Translations under genes and position numbers: made by a program
Part shown: positions 1 through 47,360 of the stretch, in pieces
Layout of the letters: every line of letters begins with the position of its first letter
Numbering within the stretch: position 1 is the stretch's first letter
Notes under the pieces: generated by a model
Told to the model about the DNA's origin: nothing
Databases searched by the model: none
Seen by the model: only the letters and a program-made list of their open reading frames with translations
NCBI RefSeq assembly: GCF_040939455.1
Contig: NC_134108.1
Location: 11,313,501-11,377,500 of the forward strand
Length of the DNA: 64,000 nt
Origin: Microcebus murinus
Taxonomy: Eukaryota > Chordata > Mammalia > Primates > Cheirogaleidae
Reading direction: 5' to 3'

Positions 1-394
1 CCTGGAAGACAGAGGCTCAAAAAAAAAAATACTATATACAATTTGCTGACTTTAAATCTATTAAAACAGCTCAAATTTAAATACTTGTATGCAAAAAAGA
101 AAAGAGGGGACAAATAATTATTTTTAAGGTTTTCTCTAAATGATATTGCTTATAATCACTAAAGGCAAGAGATGCATCTTAAGAAGTACAATGGAATTAT
201 CTAAGAGTAGGTCTGTCACAATCTCAGCAAATGCTGTCTCTTTAATATATTGGCTGTACCTAACTTTGTTTCCCATTATTAAAGTAGAGAAATTTGTAAA
301 ATCCAAACAAATCTACAGACTTCAGAATTAAGAAATTCCTATTACAAAAACTTTTCAAAAGGAAAATGTGTACACACATGCACCCACACTCACT

Positions 395-422
395 CACACA
401 CACACACACACACACACACACA
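395..422. repeat. (CA)n microsatellite
   Basis: Fourteen uninterrupted CA units, preceded by imperfect CA-rich sequence from about 372. Confidence 0.9.
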
Positions 423-840
423 TAATCTTACCTTCTCTTTCTCTCTCATACACACTTTCAACGTGAGAAATTTATCTCAGGCCTATGCTCCAGCTGGGTC
501 TAACTAACCCACTACTTATGACACCTTCTATCTCTTAGAAAATTTACCAGTTTAATAGCTGATACCACTGGTATAGAACAACACTTTGTTTTCTGAATGA
601 AAGCCTCATATACTGGAGCAAAAGGAAATTAAGTTCATTAGCATATAAGCTACATATAAAAATATATAGTATCCTAAAGCATCAAGTCAAAGTGAAAAAG
701 GATAACTAAAATTAAACATTATCCACATCTATTAAATGTACATGGTTAGGAGTTACCAAACTCTACATGCTTTTTTTCACCATTTCACATATTTATCTTT
801 TCTCTGGAAACTTGAAACTATTACTACTTAAGCTGTACTA

Positions 841-853
841 CGCCACCTGGTGG
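841..853 (-). promoter_or_regulatory. Candidate CTCF core motif
   Basis: The minus strand reads CCACCAGGTGGCG, matching the CTCF core consensus at every informative position I remember. It is in non-repetitive intron. Motif alone does not prove occupancy. Confidence 0.4.
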
Positions 854-1422
854 TCTGAAAGCTCTGATCTGATGTTGCTGGATACATTTCCTCTTGGAGG
901 GCTCCTTTTAAGACTTATCATAAACTTCCTTTTCAGATTGGGAGTAAAACCCAGCTTGAGTAATGAATAAAACATCATCTTATATTAATCTCCATGAAGC
1001 CACTGTGAATGCTATCAAGCTACTTGTTCGACCCAGACAAATCTGGTCAAATTATTTAGGATTATATCAAACTACTTCAAAATTTATGTCACCTTCTTAT
1101 AGAACACCATCTTTAAATAACTTAAACAACAACAGACTCATCATCATTCTATATTTTAAAAAGTATATACAGAATCTTAGACTAGCTCAGGTTCTTCATG
1201 AAGGTGTGGGATCGGGACCTAGCAACTCATTCTTCCAAAGGGATGAGGAACAGAAGGCAAATTAATACACATGCTCATAAATATGTGGGTTAATAAATGT
1301 GCCAACACGTTCCCTACTGTGGAAAGTGAGGCTGTGAACACCACACAATGTAGAAGGCATCAGGATGCAACATGAATGATAGCTTCTGTTCAGAAGTATA
1401 TGTCTGCAGCAAAGTCCATTAC

Positions 1423-37060
<35,638 letters not shown>

Positions 37061-37066
37061 TTCAAC

Positions 37067-38218
37067 CTAAAGTAAGAACAGCTGCATCAGTAAGACCCAT
37101 GACCTCAACTATATTCCGTTATGACAGAACTTTCTAAAAAAAAAGAAAGTCCTACACATTACACAGGGAACAAGCAACTTATTTCGGTGCCTGGCACATC
37201 TCACAGGAGTAGGGACGAGAATGACTGAACTGGCTCTCCTTACCGTGCAAGGCTGTCGGTCTTATTAGCCCGACAGACAATATTGCACAGTCATGTGCTA
37301 GTTATTTTAAATACATTATTAGCTGTGCAATGCTAATTTGGAAATTGAATGGGCATAAAAATCAGCTTAAGGAAGAGATCTCCTTCAGGTTTGGTGTTGG
37401 GAGGTTTTGAACTAATGATTTCTTGAACCGAATAACTGGAAAAGTATCTTTGTCAGTCCAAATATACAGATTTCAGTGATCAGAGATACATTTCCATTAT
37501 ACATAAACTACTGGTAGAGCTAACACCTCACTATAATATAATAGATTTTTGCTCAAAAACTACCACATTTGTAATAACCATGAGTCTGGGCGCCAGGCTC
37601 TGCTGGAGTTTCAGGAATACCACAAAAGAAAAAGACTAGAAGTCCTCAAAAAGAAGGCTGAGATGAAAAATAGGAGTGGGGTTGGGGAATAAGAGCTCTC
37701 ATTTGGGACAGAAAAATATTTTAATATTTTTAAACTCTAGAACTTTTCTAAAGACTCAGGCATCCTCACTTTAGAACATGACGAAAGAAAAAAGTTTGAA
37801 GGTGACTTGCTAGAATGTGGGCATCAGAAAAATTAACAGACCTTTATATTTCCCTTTAAAAACCCCAATTTGCTCAAAGAATCATTAAAGCCAAACTCGA
37901 AGTGAAACTTGATCCAAACCTCTCCCCCTGGTTTTTCCTTCTAACCAGTATGTCACTATTTTAGGCAAGTGGGAAGTGATGCTTTTCCAGTTCTGTTTTG
38001 AAATACATTTAGTAGGGTTTTTTTTTTTTAATTTCAATTCTTTTATATCTAAGAATGCATAGCCATAAAACAGAAGTCAAATGGATTGACTTTTCTGTGG
38101 TGGCAGTTATCAAATATTTTAAAACCAAAACCACGGGACCAAATAATTAAACCTTTTGCTCATCACCTTAATCGCAGTCATGCGATGTGACGTGAACCCC
38201 GACGTGAGCCGGGCTTAC
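37067..38218 (-). other. Intron between 5' UTR exon and first coding exon
   Basis: 1.15 kb of AT-rich unique DNA, GT at 38218-38217 and AG at 37068-37067 in gene sense. No repeat recognised. Confidence 0.6.
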
Positions 38219-38328
38219 CTGCGGTCTGGTTCTCGCTCTGAGGAGCCCAACGGTCAGTAGGCTTTACATGGTCTTGGGAGGGAGGCAGCACGTTTAACAC
38301 ACACGGACAGCGAGTCCACGAAATGATC
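38219..38328 (-). other. TIAM2: TIAM2 5' UTR exon
   Basis: On the minus strand this 110-nt block has a pyrimidine-rich acceptor (TCTGTTTTTCAG at 38340-38329) and a consensus donor (CGCAG|GTAAGC, GT at 38218-38217). Spliced to 37066 it leaves six UTR bases (GTTGAA) before the TIAM2 start codon. It lies 1.15 kb upstream of the first coding exon. It has one ATG, followed at once by TAA. I infer the exon from splice signals and position; transcript data would prove it. The acceptor means at least one more exon and the promoter lie further right. Confidence 0.7.
38264..38269 (-). promoter_or_regulatory. Start-stop upstream ORF (ATGTAA) in the TIAM2 5' UTR
   Basis: This is the only ATG in the UTR exon. 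It has A at -3, a good initiation context, and is followed directly by TAA. It sits 60 nt into the exon and 51 nt before the main start after splicing. Start-stop elements are known in other genes to stall ribosomes and lower downstream initiation; that role here is inferred. Confidence 0.5.
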
Positions 38329-39004
38329 CTGAAAAACAGAAATATGAGGAAACTCCGTCAAGCATCTGACATGACGCTCCCTAAGTGAAAAGGGAGGTTT
38401 AGTGTAAATTACTTGAAGAAGTAACTGGCGCCCGGAATCGCTGTCAAAATAATAAATGAAATGTCTGTGAACTGCTTATTCATCAGGGTTGTTGAGAAGA
38501 TGTGATGCAAGCCAGAGCTGCCCACCCAGTCCCGTAAAGGCCACCAGCTCGACGCGGCCTGCCGTCGAATGCACGCCTTTGTCTCAGGGGAGAGCAGGGA
38601 AGGGTGCGGGTGAGTCATGCGTGGCTCGTCTGTCACCAGTGCCAGGAAAACAACTCTCTGACTCACCGCACGACAGGAGTGCAGGAGCATCCTCCTGACC
38701 GGACAAAAGCCGTCCACTGTTCTCTAGTTGACTAAGCAGTAAAAAAAATAAATAAATAAACCCGAAACGTAAAATCACAGTCAATAGTCCTTCACTAAAA
38801 CAACTTACATTTTAGAGGTTGGCCCCATAAATGTTCTCAGGGGCAGGAGGCCACCTCTAGGGGATAAAGCAGGGTTTTTTTTGGGGGGGGGGAGGGGCAC
38901 AGGGCAGCCACGATGGGGAGGCTGCCAGTGTCACAGCTGGACAGCAAAGCTGCAGACACAGAGAGCACAGCGGTGAAGGTTCGACGGTGACTGTTCAGCT
39001 CCTT
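38329..39004. other. Unique sequence upstream of the 5' UTR exon
   Basis: Probable TIAM2 upstream intron. It has a G run (38883-38892) and no gene or transposon I recognise. Confidence 0.4.
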
Positions 39005-39845
39005 TTACAGATTTTATTTGTAATTGTGGTAAAACATGCATAACAACATTTTCCATCTTAACCATTTTGAAGAGTACGTTCAGCAGTGTTAAGTACATCG
39101 ACACGGCTGTGCAACCCTTGCCAACATCCACTTCCAGAACTCTTCGTTTTGCAGAACTGAAACTCCGTACCCATTAAACAGAAACGCCCTACACCCCACA
39201 GCCCCTGGCAACCACCATTCATTCTACTTCCTGTCTCTATGAACCTGACAACTCTAGGTAGCTCACAGAAGCAGAAGTATTGGTCTTTTTGCAACTGACT
39301 TATTTCACTTAGCATAATGTCTTCGAGGTTCATCCATGTGGTAAGCAGGTGTCAGAATGTCCTTCTTTGTTAAGGCTGAATGACATTCCATTAAATGTAT
39401 ATACATTTATCCATTCATCCATCCATAGACACTTGGGCTGCTTCTACCTCTCGACTATTGTGAATAATGCTGCCATGAACACAGGTATTTAAATCTCTCT
39501 TCAAGACCCTGCTTTCAATTCTTTGGGGCATATACCTAGAAGTGGAAACGCAGGATCACCAGGTTATTCTATTTTTAATTCTTTGAGGGGCATTCGTACT
39601 ATTTTCCACAGCAGCTGCACCATTTTATATGCCCACCAACTGTGCACCGGGGTTCCAATTCTTCCACATCCTCACTCATACTTGTTATCGTCTGGCTCTT
39701 TGACAGTAGCCATCCTAATGGACATAGGTGGCATCTCATCATGGTTTTCATTTGCATTTCTCTAATGATTAGCGATGAACATCTTTTCATGTGCTTATTG
39801 GCTATTGTAAGCCCCAAAGAAGCTTACTGGCTTCTTTGGAGGGTG
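39005..39845 (-). mobile_element. L1 LINE fragment (old L1M type)
   Basis: The plus strand runs ATTGTGGTAAAACATGCATA, then CTTAGCATAATGTCTTCGAG, GACATTCCATTAAATGTATA and CATTTCTCTAATGATTAGCG: the L1 ORF2 end and 3' UTR in reverse. It is diverged and noncoding. Confidence 0.9.
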
Positions 39846-39871
39846 GAACAGTGACTTTTAAAATTAAGGAG

Positions 39872-40180
39872 AGGCGCTGGGCACGCAGTGGCTCGCATCT
39901 GCAATCCCAGCACTTTAGAAGGTTGATACAGGAGATCCAATCCCTTGAGCCCAGGAATTCAAGACCAGCCTGGGCAACATATTGAGACCCTGTCTCTACA
40001 AAAAAAAAATTAAAAATTAGCTGGGCATGATGGTGCACACCTGTAGTCCCAGCTATTCAGGAGGCTGAGGCAGGAGGATCACTTGAGCCCAGGAGTTGGT
40101 TCTGTGAGCTGTGATCACACCACTGCCACTCCAGCCTGGGCAACAGAGCAAGACTCAGTCAACTGGTAAATAAATAAATA
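39872..40180 (+). repeat. Alu SINE, older J-like
   Basis: GCAATCCCAGCACTTTAGAA, GCCTGGGCAACATATTGAGA and GAGCTGTGATCACACCACTG mark both monomers; the tail is TAAATAAATA. It directly follows the L1 fragment. Target duplications are unclear. Confidence 0.92.
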
Positions 40181-43100
40181 TAAAGTTAATGAGAGTGGAA
40201 GCAATGACATTAGACCTAAGTTCCTCTAATAAGGCCAAAGACAAATCTCCTGCCTGGCTCTATCCACACAAATACATTTTAAATTAAAAAAAAAAAACAA
40301 ACCAAAAAAAAACACATTGAATAGAGTTTTCACTTAGCCATCAGCAGGAAATCTAATGGCTCACTGGAGTCTTTATTACCAAGGCCAGCTTTGAATTACT
40401 GACATGGGGCCTGCTATAGGCTACTGGCATTGGCCTTGCAGGAGGTTTCTCCCACACATCTGGAAAAGGGACAGCCACCAGTTGACTCGCCTTAAACACT
40501 GGCCCCATCTCTGACACCGGAGCTGGGCCCCAAGAATCCCCACCTTTTAAAAGTTCAAAACCTGAGCCGTTGTTGGTCTTTCTCAGCTACCCTTTCATTT
40601 TTTAATTTAGAGACCTACGAGTGGCCGGAGTTTTGCCGGAGTTTTGCCGCTTAGACCTTCACAATGACTTGATCAGAGGGAGGCTTTGTGCTTGTTTACT
40701 TTTGTTTGGCCCAACGTGCAGTGATGCCCCTGGAGCTGGAAGGCTCCTGGCTGCCTCCGGTCATCAGCCGTCCCGAGCTGCAGCACACGAAGCACACGTC
40801 CCACACTCTCCATAGCTGCCACCATGAGCCCGTCCCTGTCAGCCGCTCACAGACACACAAAGGCCGGGACTCAAAGCCGCAGAACAGCTCTGAGTGGGGT
40901 GTTTATGCCCCAGCAGCAAGTTATAACCTAAACTCATCTTATTCCTTTTGTAATTCAGTAGCATAATTTCTTATTTCATGGGACATTTCAAAGCACACAG
41001 CGTGAGACCCCATCCTGCACACTCGAGGCCTGAACATGCGGGCTTATAGTAAGCGCTCAATAAACACCTGTTGAATTGAATGAAAGCAGCTCCACAGGTT
41101 AGAAGGTTGATTTGGACCCAGACCAAGGGCAGGAACACCTCCCCACTGGGTATGGCTGAAAGACTGATATGTATAAATGCATAAGGACATGCTTCCATAC
41201 TTAAGCCAGTACAGCCTAGGGAAGAGCGGCAGGGAGCGACAGAGTGAAAACAATGCACATTTTCACCCAGGCATGGTGCTGACCAGCTGTTCCTCATGTC
41301 TGCTCAATTCAGGCAGGCGAGAAAAAGCAGCCTTAAACTGTAACAGGAAGAATTTGTCCAATATTTATAAGAAAATTTTTGACAGAAGGGTAATCCTGGA
41401 GGGGAACTATGTGATTATTGTCCCTCCAGAGTTTGACAAATTGAACAGATATTTATCTGTCATGCTTCAGCTTTGATTTTTGTCTGAAAGCAAGAGAATA
41501 CGCAGGTCAAATTTTCAGCAACCTCTGGCTGCCTGACTCCTTTACCAGGGGAATTTTGTGGTAATCAAGTTAAAAACTTTTTTTGTTGAAAGAAAAGGGG
41601 TTGAAATTAAAAAATAAATAAATAAAAAATAAAAAAAAGTAGATTTCCTGGGAACTCTTAAAAAAAAGAAACAAATAGTTAAAAAGGGCCTGGTGTCTAC
41701 AAATAGCAAAAGCACATATTAGGTAAAGTCACCTGCAATAAATAACACGTATGAGGAAACCAGCCTGTGATCTCACACATAAGGCAAGCTAATGGACACT
41801 GAGACCTAAGCTGGCAGAGAATTATTTTAAGTGAAGTCACTCTAAATTGATATGGCACTAAGACTGTGCATATTTAGCAAACATTAATACTTTTTAAAAT
41901 AATTTTTTACTTATTGGACAATTATAGTAAAATATTAGAATTTGAAAAAATTAACAATTTCATGAACCTTAAAAAAAAAATTCCTATCTTTTAATTCTGC
42001 ATTCCCTTTCCAATCCCCATTTCATATGAATGTTCTCTGTAGCTTTTTAAGCTAAAATCACAAACAAGAACGGAAGTTTTTTTTTAATTTTTTTAAAATT
42101 GTGATCAATAGCCACACCAGACATGCTCAGCGATGTGGAGGAATTTCACCAATATGTCACCACCATCCGAACAGCCACTGTACCAACAGAATCCCAGCAA
42201 AAAATGTCTTTCAGGAGGAAATTCAAGATTTACCTTTGCTTCATTTGCCTTCAGCCTGGGCTTGCACTGAGGTGTCAGATTCTTCCCAGAGTGTCCACTT
42301 CCGCCTAGTGTGGCATTTACAGCAAAGAAAACTAGAATCCTCTGCCTCTGCTTTGTCCCCAGGCTGAGGCTGGGAGCCTGAGCCCAGAGGAACAACTGAA
42401 GGCGAACAAGAGGAAACCCCCAGGCGGGGGCAGAGAGCACTGTGACAGGGCCTGCAAGGAGGGCCAGGGGCCCAGGGCTGCCACACGGAGGCAGATTTAT
42501 GGCTGAGAGACAGACAGTCAGAGGAAGCTCAAGTTCTACCACCAGGAGACACCAACAGGCTTCATGTCATTCTAGAGAGATCTGTACACTGAACTAGGAC
42601 CCTCATCATTGTCCAAGGCAAGTACTGCAGACAGAGGCATGCACCAGCCAGCAGTAACCTCAACAGCAATCTACTGGGTTCCCTTTTCTTGGGGTGGGGA
42701 GGGGGAGAGCTTTAATTGTTACGGAGACAAGTCTCCGCCTTCTAGTCTGGTTTGTGTCAGAGACCCTGGGCTACTGCCTGCTTCTGTCTCTTAAAAGCAC
42801 GTGAGACTCTGGGCAAATCACTTATACTTTCTGGATTTCATTTTCCTCATTTGCAACTTGAGAATAAAAATACATCTGCCCTATCTACCTCACAGATTGA
42901 GAATCAAGTATGGAAATGTATGTGAAACCACTTAAAAAACTGTGAAATGCAACACAGTAGTACTACTATTCATTTTTAGTTATAAACCTAATTTCCTTTA
43001 TTATGATTATCAGATCTTATTTTAGCAGTGTCATTTCAGATCTTTCATTACCTATTAATTACTAAATTAAATATTACTTATATATATTTGAAATATCTTA

Positions 43101-43254
43101 TTTCTACTGTTAGCATTTGTCTGATTTTGGTCAATTTCCCAAATTATAACAGCATATAAAACTATCTAATTTGCAAGCAATCTGTTAAACGTCTAGAAAA
43201 ACAATGACACAAGACATGCACTCACGTAAGACGTTCACTGAACAACTGGTATTA
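40181..43254. other. Mostly unique noncoding sequence with MIR/L2 remnants
   Basis: Includes a 13-bp direct repeat (GCCGGAGTTTTGC twice at 40624-40649), a probable L2/MIR tail (GTAAGCGCTCAATAAACACC at 41049) and a MIR at 42790-42960. The longer open readings are not gene-like. Confidence 0.45.
42790..42960 (+). repeat. MIR SINE
   Basis: GGGCAAATCACTTATACTTT, then TTTTCCTCATTTGCAACTTG and CTATCTACCTCACAGATTGA follow the MIR order. Confidence 0.7.
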
Positions 43255-43262
43255 CCCTAAAG

Positions 43263-43486
43263 CAATCATTCTCAACTAGGGCAATTTTGCCCCCCTCACT
43301 CCCACCCCCTGGGGGTATTTGACATGTCTGGAGATACTTTTGGCTGTCACAACTGGAGTCTGCCACTAGCATCTAGTGGGTTAAGGCCAGGGCTGCTGCT
43401 AAACACCCCACAACACACCAGACAGCCCCCACAACAAATAATTATTGGGTGCAATATGTCAATACTGCCAAGGCTGAGAAACCCTG
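43263..43486 (+). mobile_element. MER20 (hAT-Charlie) element
   Basis: CATTCTCAACTAGGGCAATT to GGCTGAGAAACCCTG, with GTCTGGAGATACTTTTGGCT and GCATCTAGTGGGTTAAGGCC inside. The 8-bp duplications CCCTAAAG (43255-43262) and CCCTGAAG (43487-43494) differ by one base. Nonautonomous, no coding capacity. Confidence 0.88.
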
Positions 43487-43494
43487 CCCTGAAG

Positions 43495-44938
43495 TTTTGC
43501 CATTGCCTGCATCACTAAAACTGTTAAAATACAAGGACAAATGTGCCTGAAAACCTAAAACAAAAGCATTCAACTTTCAAAGATCCAGACTCACTAATAA
43601 ACTCTGTAAATATTGCCAGGATCTGTTTCTCTCATCTTGCATCAACGAACTACACCCAGCACGCACTAACTGAATGCCCGAGCCTTGAAGGAGCTCATTT
43701 CTAATCATAAGACTTGAACCCGGTTTGTATAAAGAGGCAGGCAAAAGGAACATCTGGTCTCTGCAGGAATAATGCTTAGGAAGGGTAATCCTCACAAACA
43801 AAGTGGGCAGAAAGCAAGCTGCTGAGAAGGGCCTCAAATGCTAAGCTTCCATTGTTGGGCCCTTGGTCCTCTTTCAATTCATCAGGACTCCTTCCAAATG
43901 CCTATTAACAGATGAATGGATAAGCCCATCTGCAGCAAGGGATGCCCTCAGAGCAGGATCTCAGTTGACAGGCATGGCTGGTATTCAAGAGGGGGAAAGT
44001 GACACATTCCACAGAGACAACAGGCCAGCTTTTTGTCCAGTTCATCACCTTGGTGAGTCAATTTATCACAAGCAGGGGCTGCGCACTCACACCTGTTTTA
44101 TAAACGTCCTAACATCTGCAACACTGCTTACAGAAGGCTGATCACACTATGGGTCATGGCCCATTATTGGGCCATAAAATTTGTTTAATGAATTGATATC
44201 AATTTTTTAAACTTAATAGAATGGAACAGAACAGCGGACAGAATGCAATAAACAGAACAGAAAATACCGGAATGCATGCCAATATGGGTAAACATTGCTT
44301 TATGAAACTAAATTCTTGTGTGTGCTCGTGTGTTTGCCTGTATACTAGGTTGGTAAGTAAAATTACATCTTCTTGAGTAGTGGTCAAAAAAAAAAAAAAA
44401 AGAAAAAATGTTTTTAAAAACAACGAGTTATAAAACCTCCAGTGGTTTTGTCAGAATGACACATCTGTTCTAATAAGACCCAAGGACAACCAAACTCTAG
44501 AGTCTCAAAACATTTTTTAAAAGTCATCATCCAAGGCAAACACTTCAGATAGAGATAGGAAGGGTCAGATAAAAAAGGACTGTCATTATTGATGTGCAGT
44601 TCTGGACACTAGAAGTTAGGCCCATGGTCCTCAACCTCATGCATCCTATACATTAAGAGAAACTTCCATTGGACACCCAAATTCCTCCTAGAAAAGTTAG
44701 GAATGACCCCATAAGGAAGATGGCTGAAGAAGTGCCTCTAGAGGGATGAGTGGGACTGTCAGGTGAAGAAAGAGAAGAAGGGAATTCCAGGGAACAGGAA
44801 ACAGCAGCTCCCAAGACCCCATACCCACAACCACTAGCAGAATCCATAAAGGACTGACTCTGCAAGTGAATAAAGTGGGAATAAAGTGCTGATAAGGACT
44901 ACAGGGCCTGAACTGTGTCAGGGACAAAGTTTGGAGGT
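43495..44938. other. Noncoding stretch without a recognised gene
   Basis: 44140-44400 may be an old transposon (GGCCCATTATTGGGCCATAA is palindrome-like), but I cannot name it. A poly-A run lies at 44386-44401. Confidence 0.35.
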
Positions 44939-45027
44939 GGGGAGGGGGGAGGAGGAAGAGGAGGAGGGGGAGGGGGAGGAAAAAGAGGAGGAGGAGGAAG
45001 AGGAAGAGGGAAGGGAAGGAAAGAAGG
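44939..45027. repeat. 89-nt pure purine tract
   Basis: Only G and A on the plus strand, with four runs of four or more G near its start (44939-44976). Possible triplex or G-quadruplex former. The minus-strand open reading across it is low-complexity. Confidence 0.9.
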
Positions 45028-45718
45028 CGTGGAGGAGGGCCAGGCATCTTCCCACTGGCCCTCAGGCACTCACCAACCCCACTGTCCCCAGAATCACCAC
45101 AGGGTGACCCACTACCTAGGGACACTTTGGGACAACCCCCGGGGAAGGGGCCCACAGGAGCCAACAGCCCAAAGGTCGGTGTGGAAGGCAGCGCTAGCAA
45201 AGGAGGAAAATGTTCAAAGTGTTGGCAGCAACTTGGAGGACTGAAGTGAAATAAAAAAGTTCCACTCAACAATTGAGCATCAGTGTTTGGAGACCCTCCC
45301 AGGAGGGAAACAAATGTGAGAGCCAGTACCATCCCTTCCCCAGAGGGGCTCAGTAGCTTGTGTGGAGGGGAGGAAATTACAAACATGCAACATTTGGAGA
45401 ATCAATAAGAGGATATTACAAGTTTAATAGTGCTGAGTTTATGAGAGAGGTGGTGAGACCAACAATCCCACAAATATTACTGGTATGTTTTTGGAATGTC
45501 AAATAAATTCAATGGCCTGGCTATATCTGAGCCATCAGAGAAACTGAAAATATTTCAGGGACTTAAAAAAAAAAAAATTTCAAACAAAATTACAGAATCA
45601 ATTTGGTCTACAATGAAATAATCTTGGTAAAGATAAAGTGTTTTTCTTATTTTTCTTTTGCAAATTACCAAAATGCATTTCATACATTTTCACCCAGGCT
45701 CTTTCAAGGATATTTAAA

Positions 45719-45725
<7 letters not shown>

Positions 45726-45749
<24 letters not shown>

Positions 45750-45750
45750 C
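45726..45750. repeat. (TA)n microsatellite
   Basis: AT/TA dinucleotides following an A run; ends in ACACAT. Confidence 0.9.
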
Positions 45751-45872
45751 ACATCAAATATACAGTCCCACAGTGTCCTTTTTTCCACGTCTACTTCAAG
45801 TCTGAGCCAAAATATGTTCAGCGTCCCAGTCTCTATAGACCTTGTGCTGTTTTGGTGACCACTAGAACCCAA

Positions 45873-45974
45873 GATTCAAAGTTGTTAGCAGAACTTTTAA
45901 ATAACTCTCTTTTGTAACTTGTAATTCTGTAGATTTAAAATTGTTAGTGTGACTTTTAAATAACTTCTCTTTTT
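45873..45974. repeat. Tandem duplication, 59-bp period
   Basis: GATTCAAAGTTGTTAGCAGA at 45873 returns as GATTTAAAATTGTTAGTGTG at 45932; both go on with ACTTTTAAATAACT. Confidence 0.8.
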
Positions 45975-46699
45975 TAAATGTTGTGAGCTCCGCGGCCATT
46001 CCACAAAGCACCGGCGTGGGTAGGGACGGGTAGGCACCTCCCAGGCTTTGCACGAGGTCTCCAATGGGAGCTCACGCGCTGAGACGTCAGCCTGCGCCCA
46101 CACGGCTGGCTTCTCGGTGGCCACGGGGACCTGGATGTGTGTGTATAAGGCACATGCTTCAGGAAAGCAGAAGCAGACATCGTACTCCTAAATCTCAATC
46201 GCATTCTTTGACCAAAATATACCATGGTAATTGCACCAAGTTATTCTTGGCAAAAAAATATATATTTTTCTTCATTATACACTGTTCCATTTAAGTGAAA
46301 AAATGAATAGGCTTAAAGCACACACTTTTTCCCTCACTTAAATAGACGCTTTCCCCACCCTCATAAATGTGTGACTATTCTACTTCAGCTAGGAGTGTCG
46401 CCCTACTCATGAGAGCTCGCTTCTGTAAGTTTATGTCTTAAGGCTACAGTGTCAGTTGTCCTTGAGCCTGCAAGTAAAACTAAACCCATCATTGCTGAAA
46501 TTTTCCCTAATATATATGATTATTCACAACAAACCTGATAAGATTTTAGCTAACAACTTTATAGAAACTTTTGGGGAAAAAAAGAGGTATAGTATTAGTA
46601 GGTATACATTTCCTAATTCACAGGAATTTAAAAATTTGGAAATCCAAAAGCAGATGGACACATGGAGGGAAAAGGGTTTAATATATTCTGAATGCTGGT

Positions 46700-46820
46700 A
46701 CGAGCCCTCACAGCTTGCATAATCATCCCGTTTTATAGAAAAGGGAACTTTAGCCTCCAGGTGTTACATAATTTGACCAAGATCACTAAGAGGCAGAGGT
46801 AGGAATCAAACATGGATCTT
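46700..46820 (-). repeat. MIR SINE fragment
   Basis: ATCCCGTTTTATAGAAAAGG, then TAATTTGACCAAGATCACTA and AGAGGCAGAGGTAGGAATCA: a diverged reverse MIR. Confidence 0.65.
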
Positions 46821-46899
46821 TTAAATCATTTTCTAAATATATATTACATTGAAATGAGGACTGAACTCTGATCTTTTCCTTGCCCCGACAGCACCCCCT

Positions 46900-47360
46900 G
46901 CCCAAAACAAAGGAACAATTTTCCTTTCTAAGAGGGGCCTGGTAAGTCATGCCTATAAATGATAAAATCTCAGTAAATAGGTTTTATGATGCTGTTTACT
47001 TCCCAACCTGATTCCGGTATAGTATCACATGAAAGATACAAGACCCTTAAACATTCCTTTCAGCTGATTCCTGGTCTGCTGGACAAAACCTAACTCTTTC
47101 AGCCAACTGTCAACTAAATAATCCCTAAACCCACCTATGACCCTGCTTCGAGATGTCCTGCCCTTTTTGGGCCAAACCAATGTATGGACTCCATGTATTG
47201 ATTTATGATTCTACCTGTAATTCCAGTCTCCCTGAAAAATGTATAAAAATCAAACTGTAACTCAACCACAGCAAGTCCACTTGTTCAAGGTTTCTTAGGC
47301 GTGGCTCTAGGTCATGGTCCTCAAATTTGGCTCAGAATAAAATCTCTTTAAATTATTTCG
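46900..47360 (+). mobile_element. Old solitary LTR, ERV-like
   Basis: The region has a TATA-like TGTATAAAAA at 47241, a polyadenylation signal AATAAA (47336-47341) and the phrases GAGATGTCCTGCCCTTTTTG and CCAATGTATGGACTCCATGT of a common primate LTR family I cannot name securely. No viral gene adjoins it. Ends are approximate. Confidence 0.55.

Larger units (their letters stand above)
1..1422 (-). other. TIAM2 intron, 3' part outside the window
   Basis: AT-rich intronic DNA with a CA microsatellite (395-422) and a CTCF-like motif (841-853). I see no exon-like match to the rest of the RBD and no clear transposon. Confidence 0.7.

Noticed and set aside
395..422. CRISPR-like or other spaced array in the repeats of this window
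   Set aside because: All short repeats are microsatellites or simple tandem duplications; the genome is mammalian.
1..1422. Next TIAM2 RBD exon
   Set aside because: I searched the minus strand for the expected continuation and found none, so it must lie outside the window.
42105..42542. 145-codon minus-strand reading
   Set aside because: No recognisable domain, no exon signals, and composition like intronic sequence.
44697..45386. 229-codon minus-strand reading
   Set aside because: Its middle is a Leu/Phe/Pro low-complexity run made by the purine tract; no domain or splice context.
46900..47360. A complete endogenous retrovirus
   Set aside because: Only an LTR-like segment is visible; no gag, pol or env reading adjoins it.
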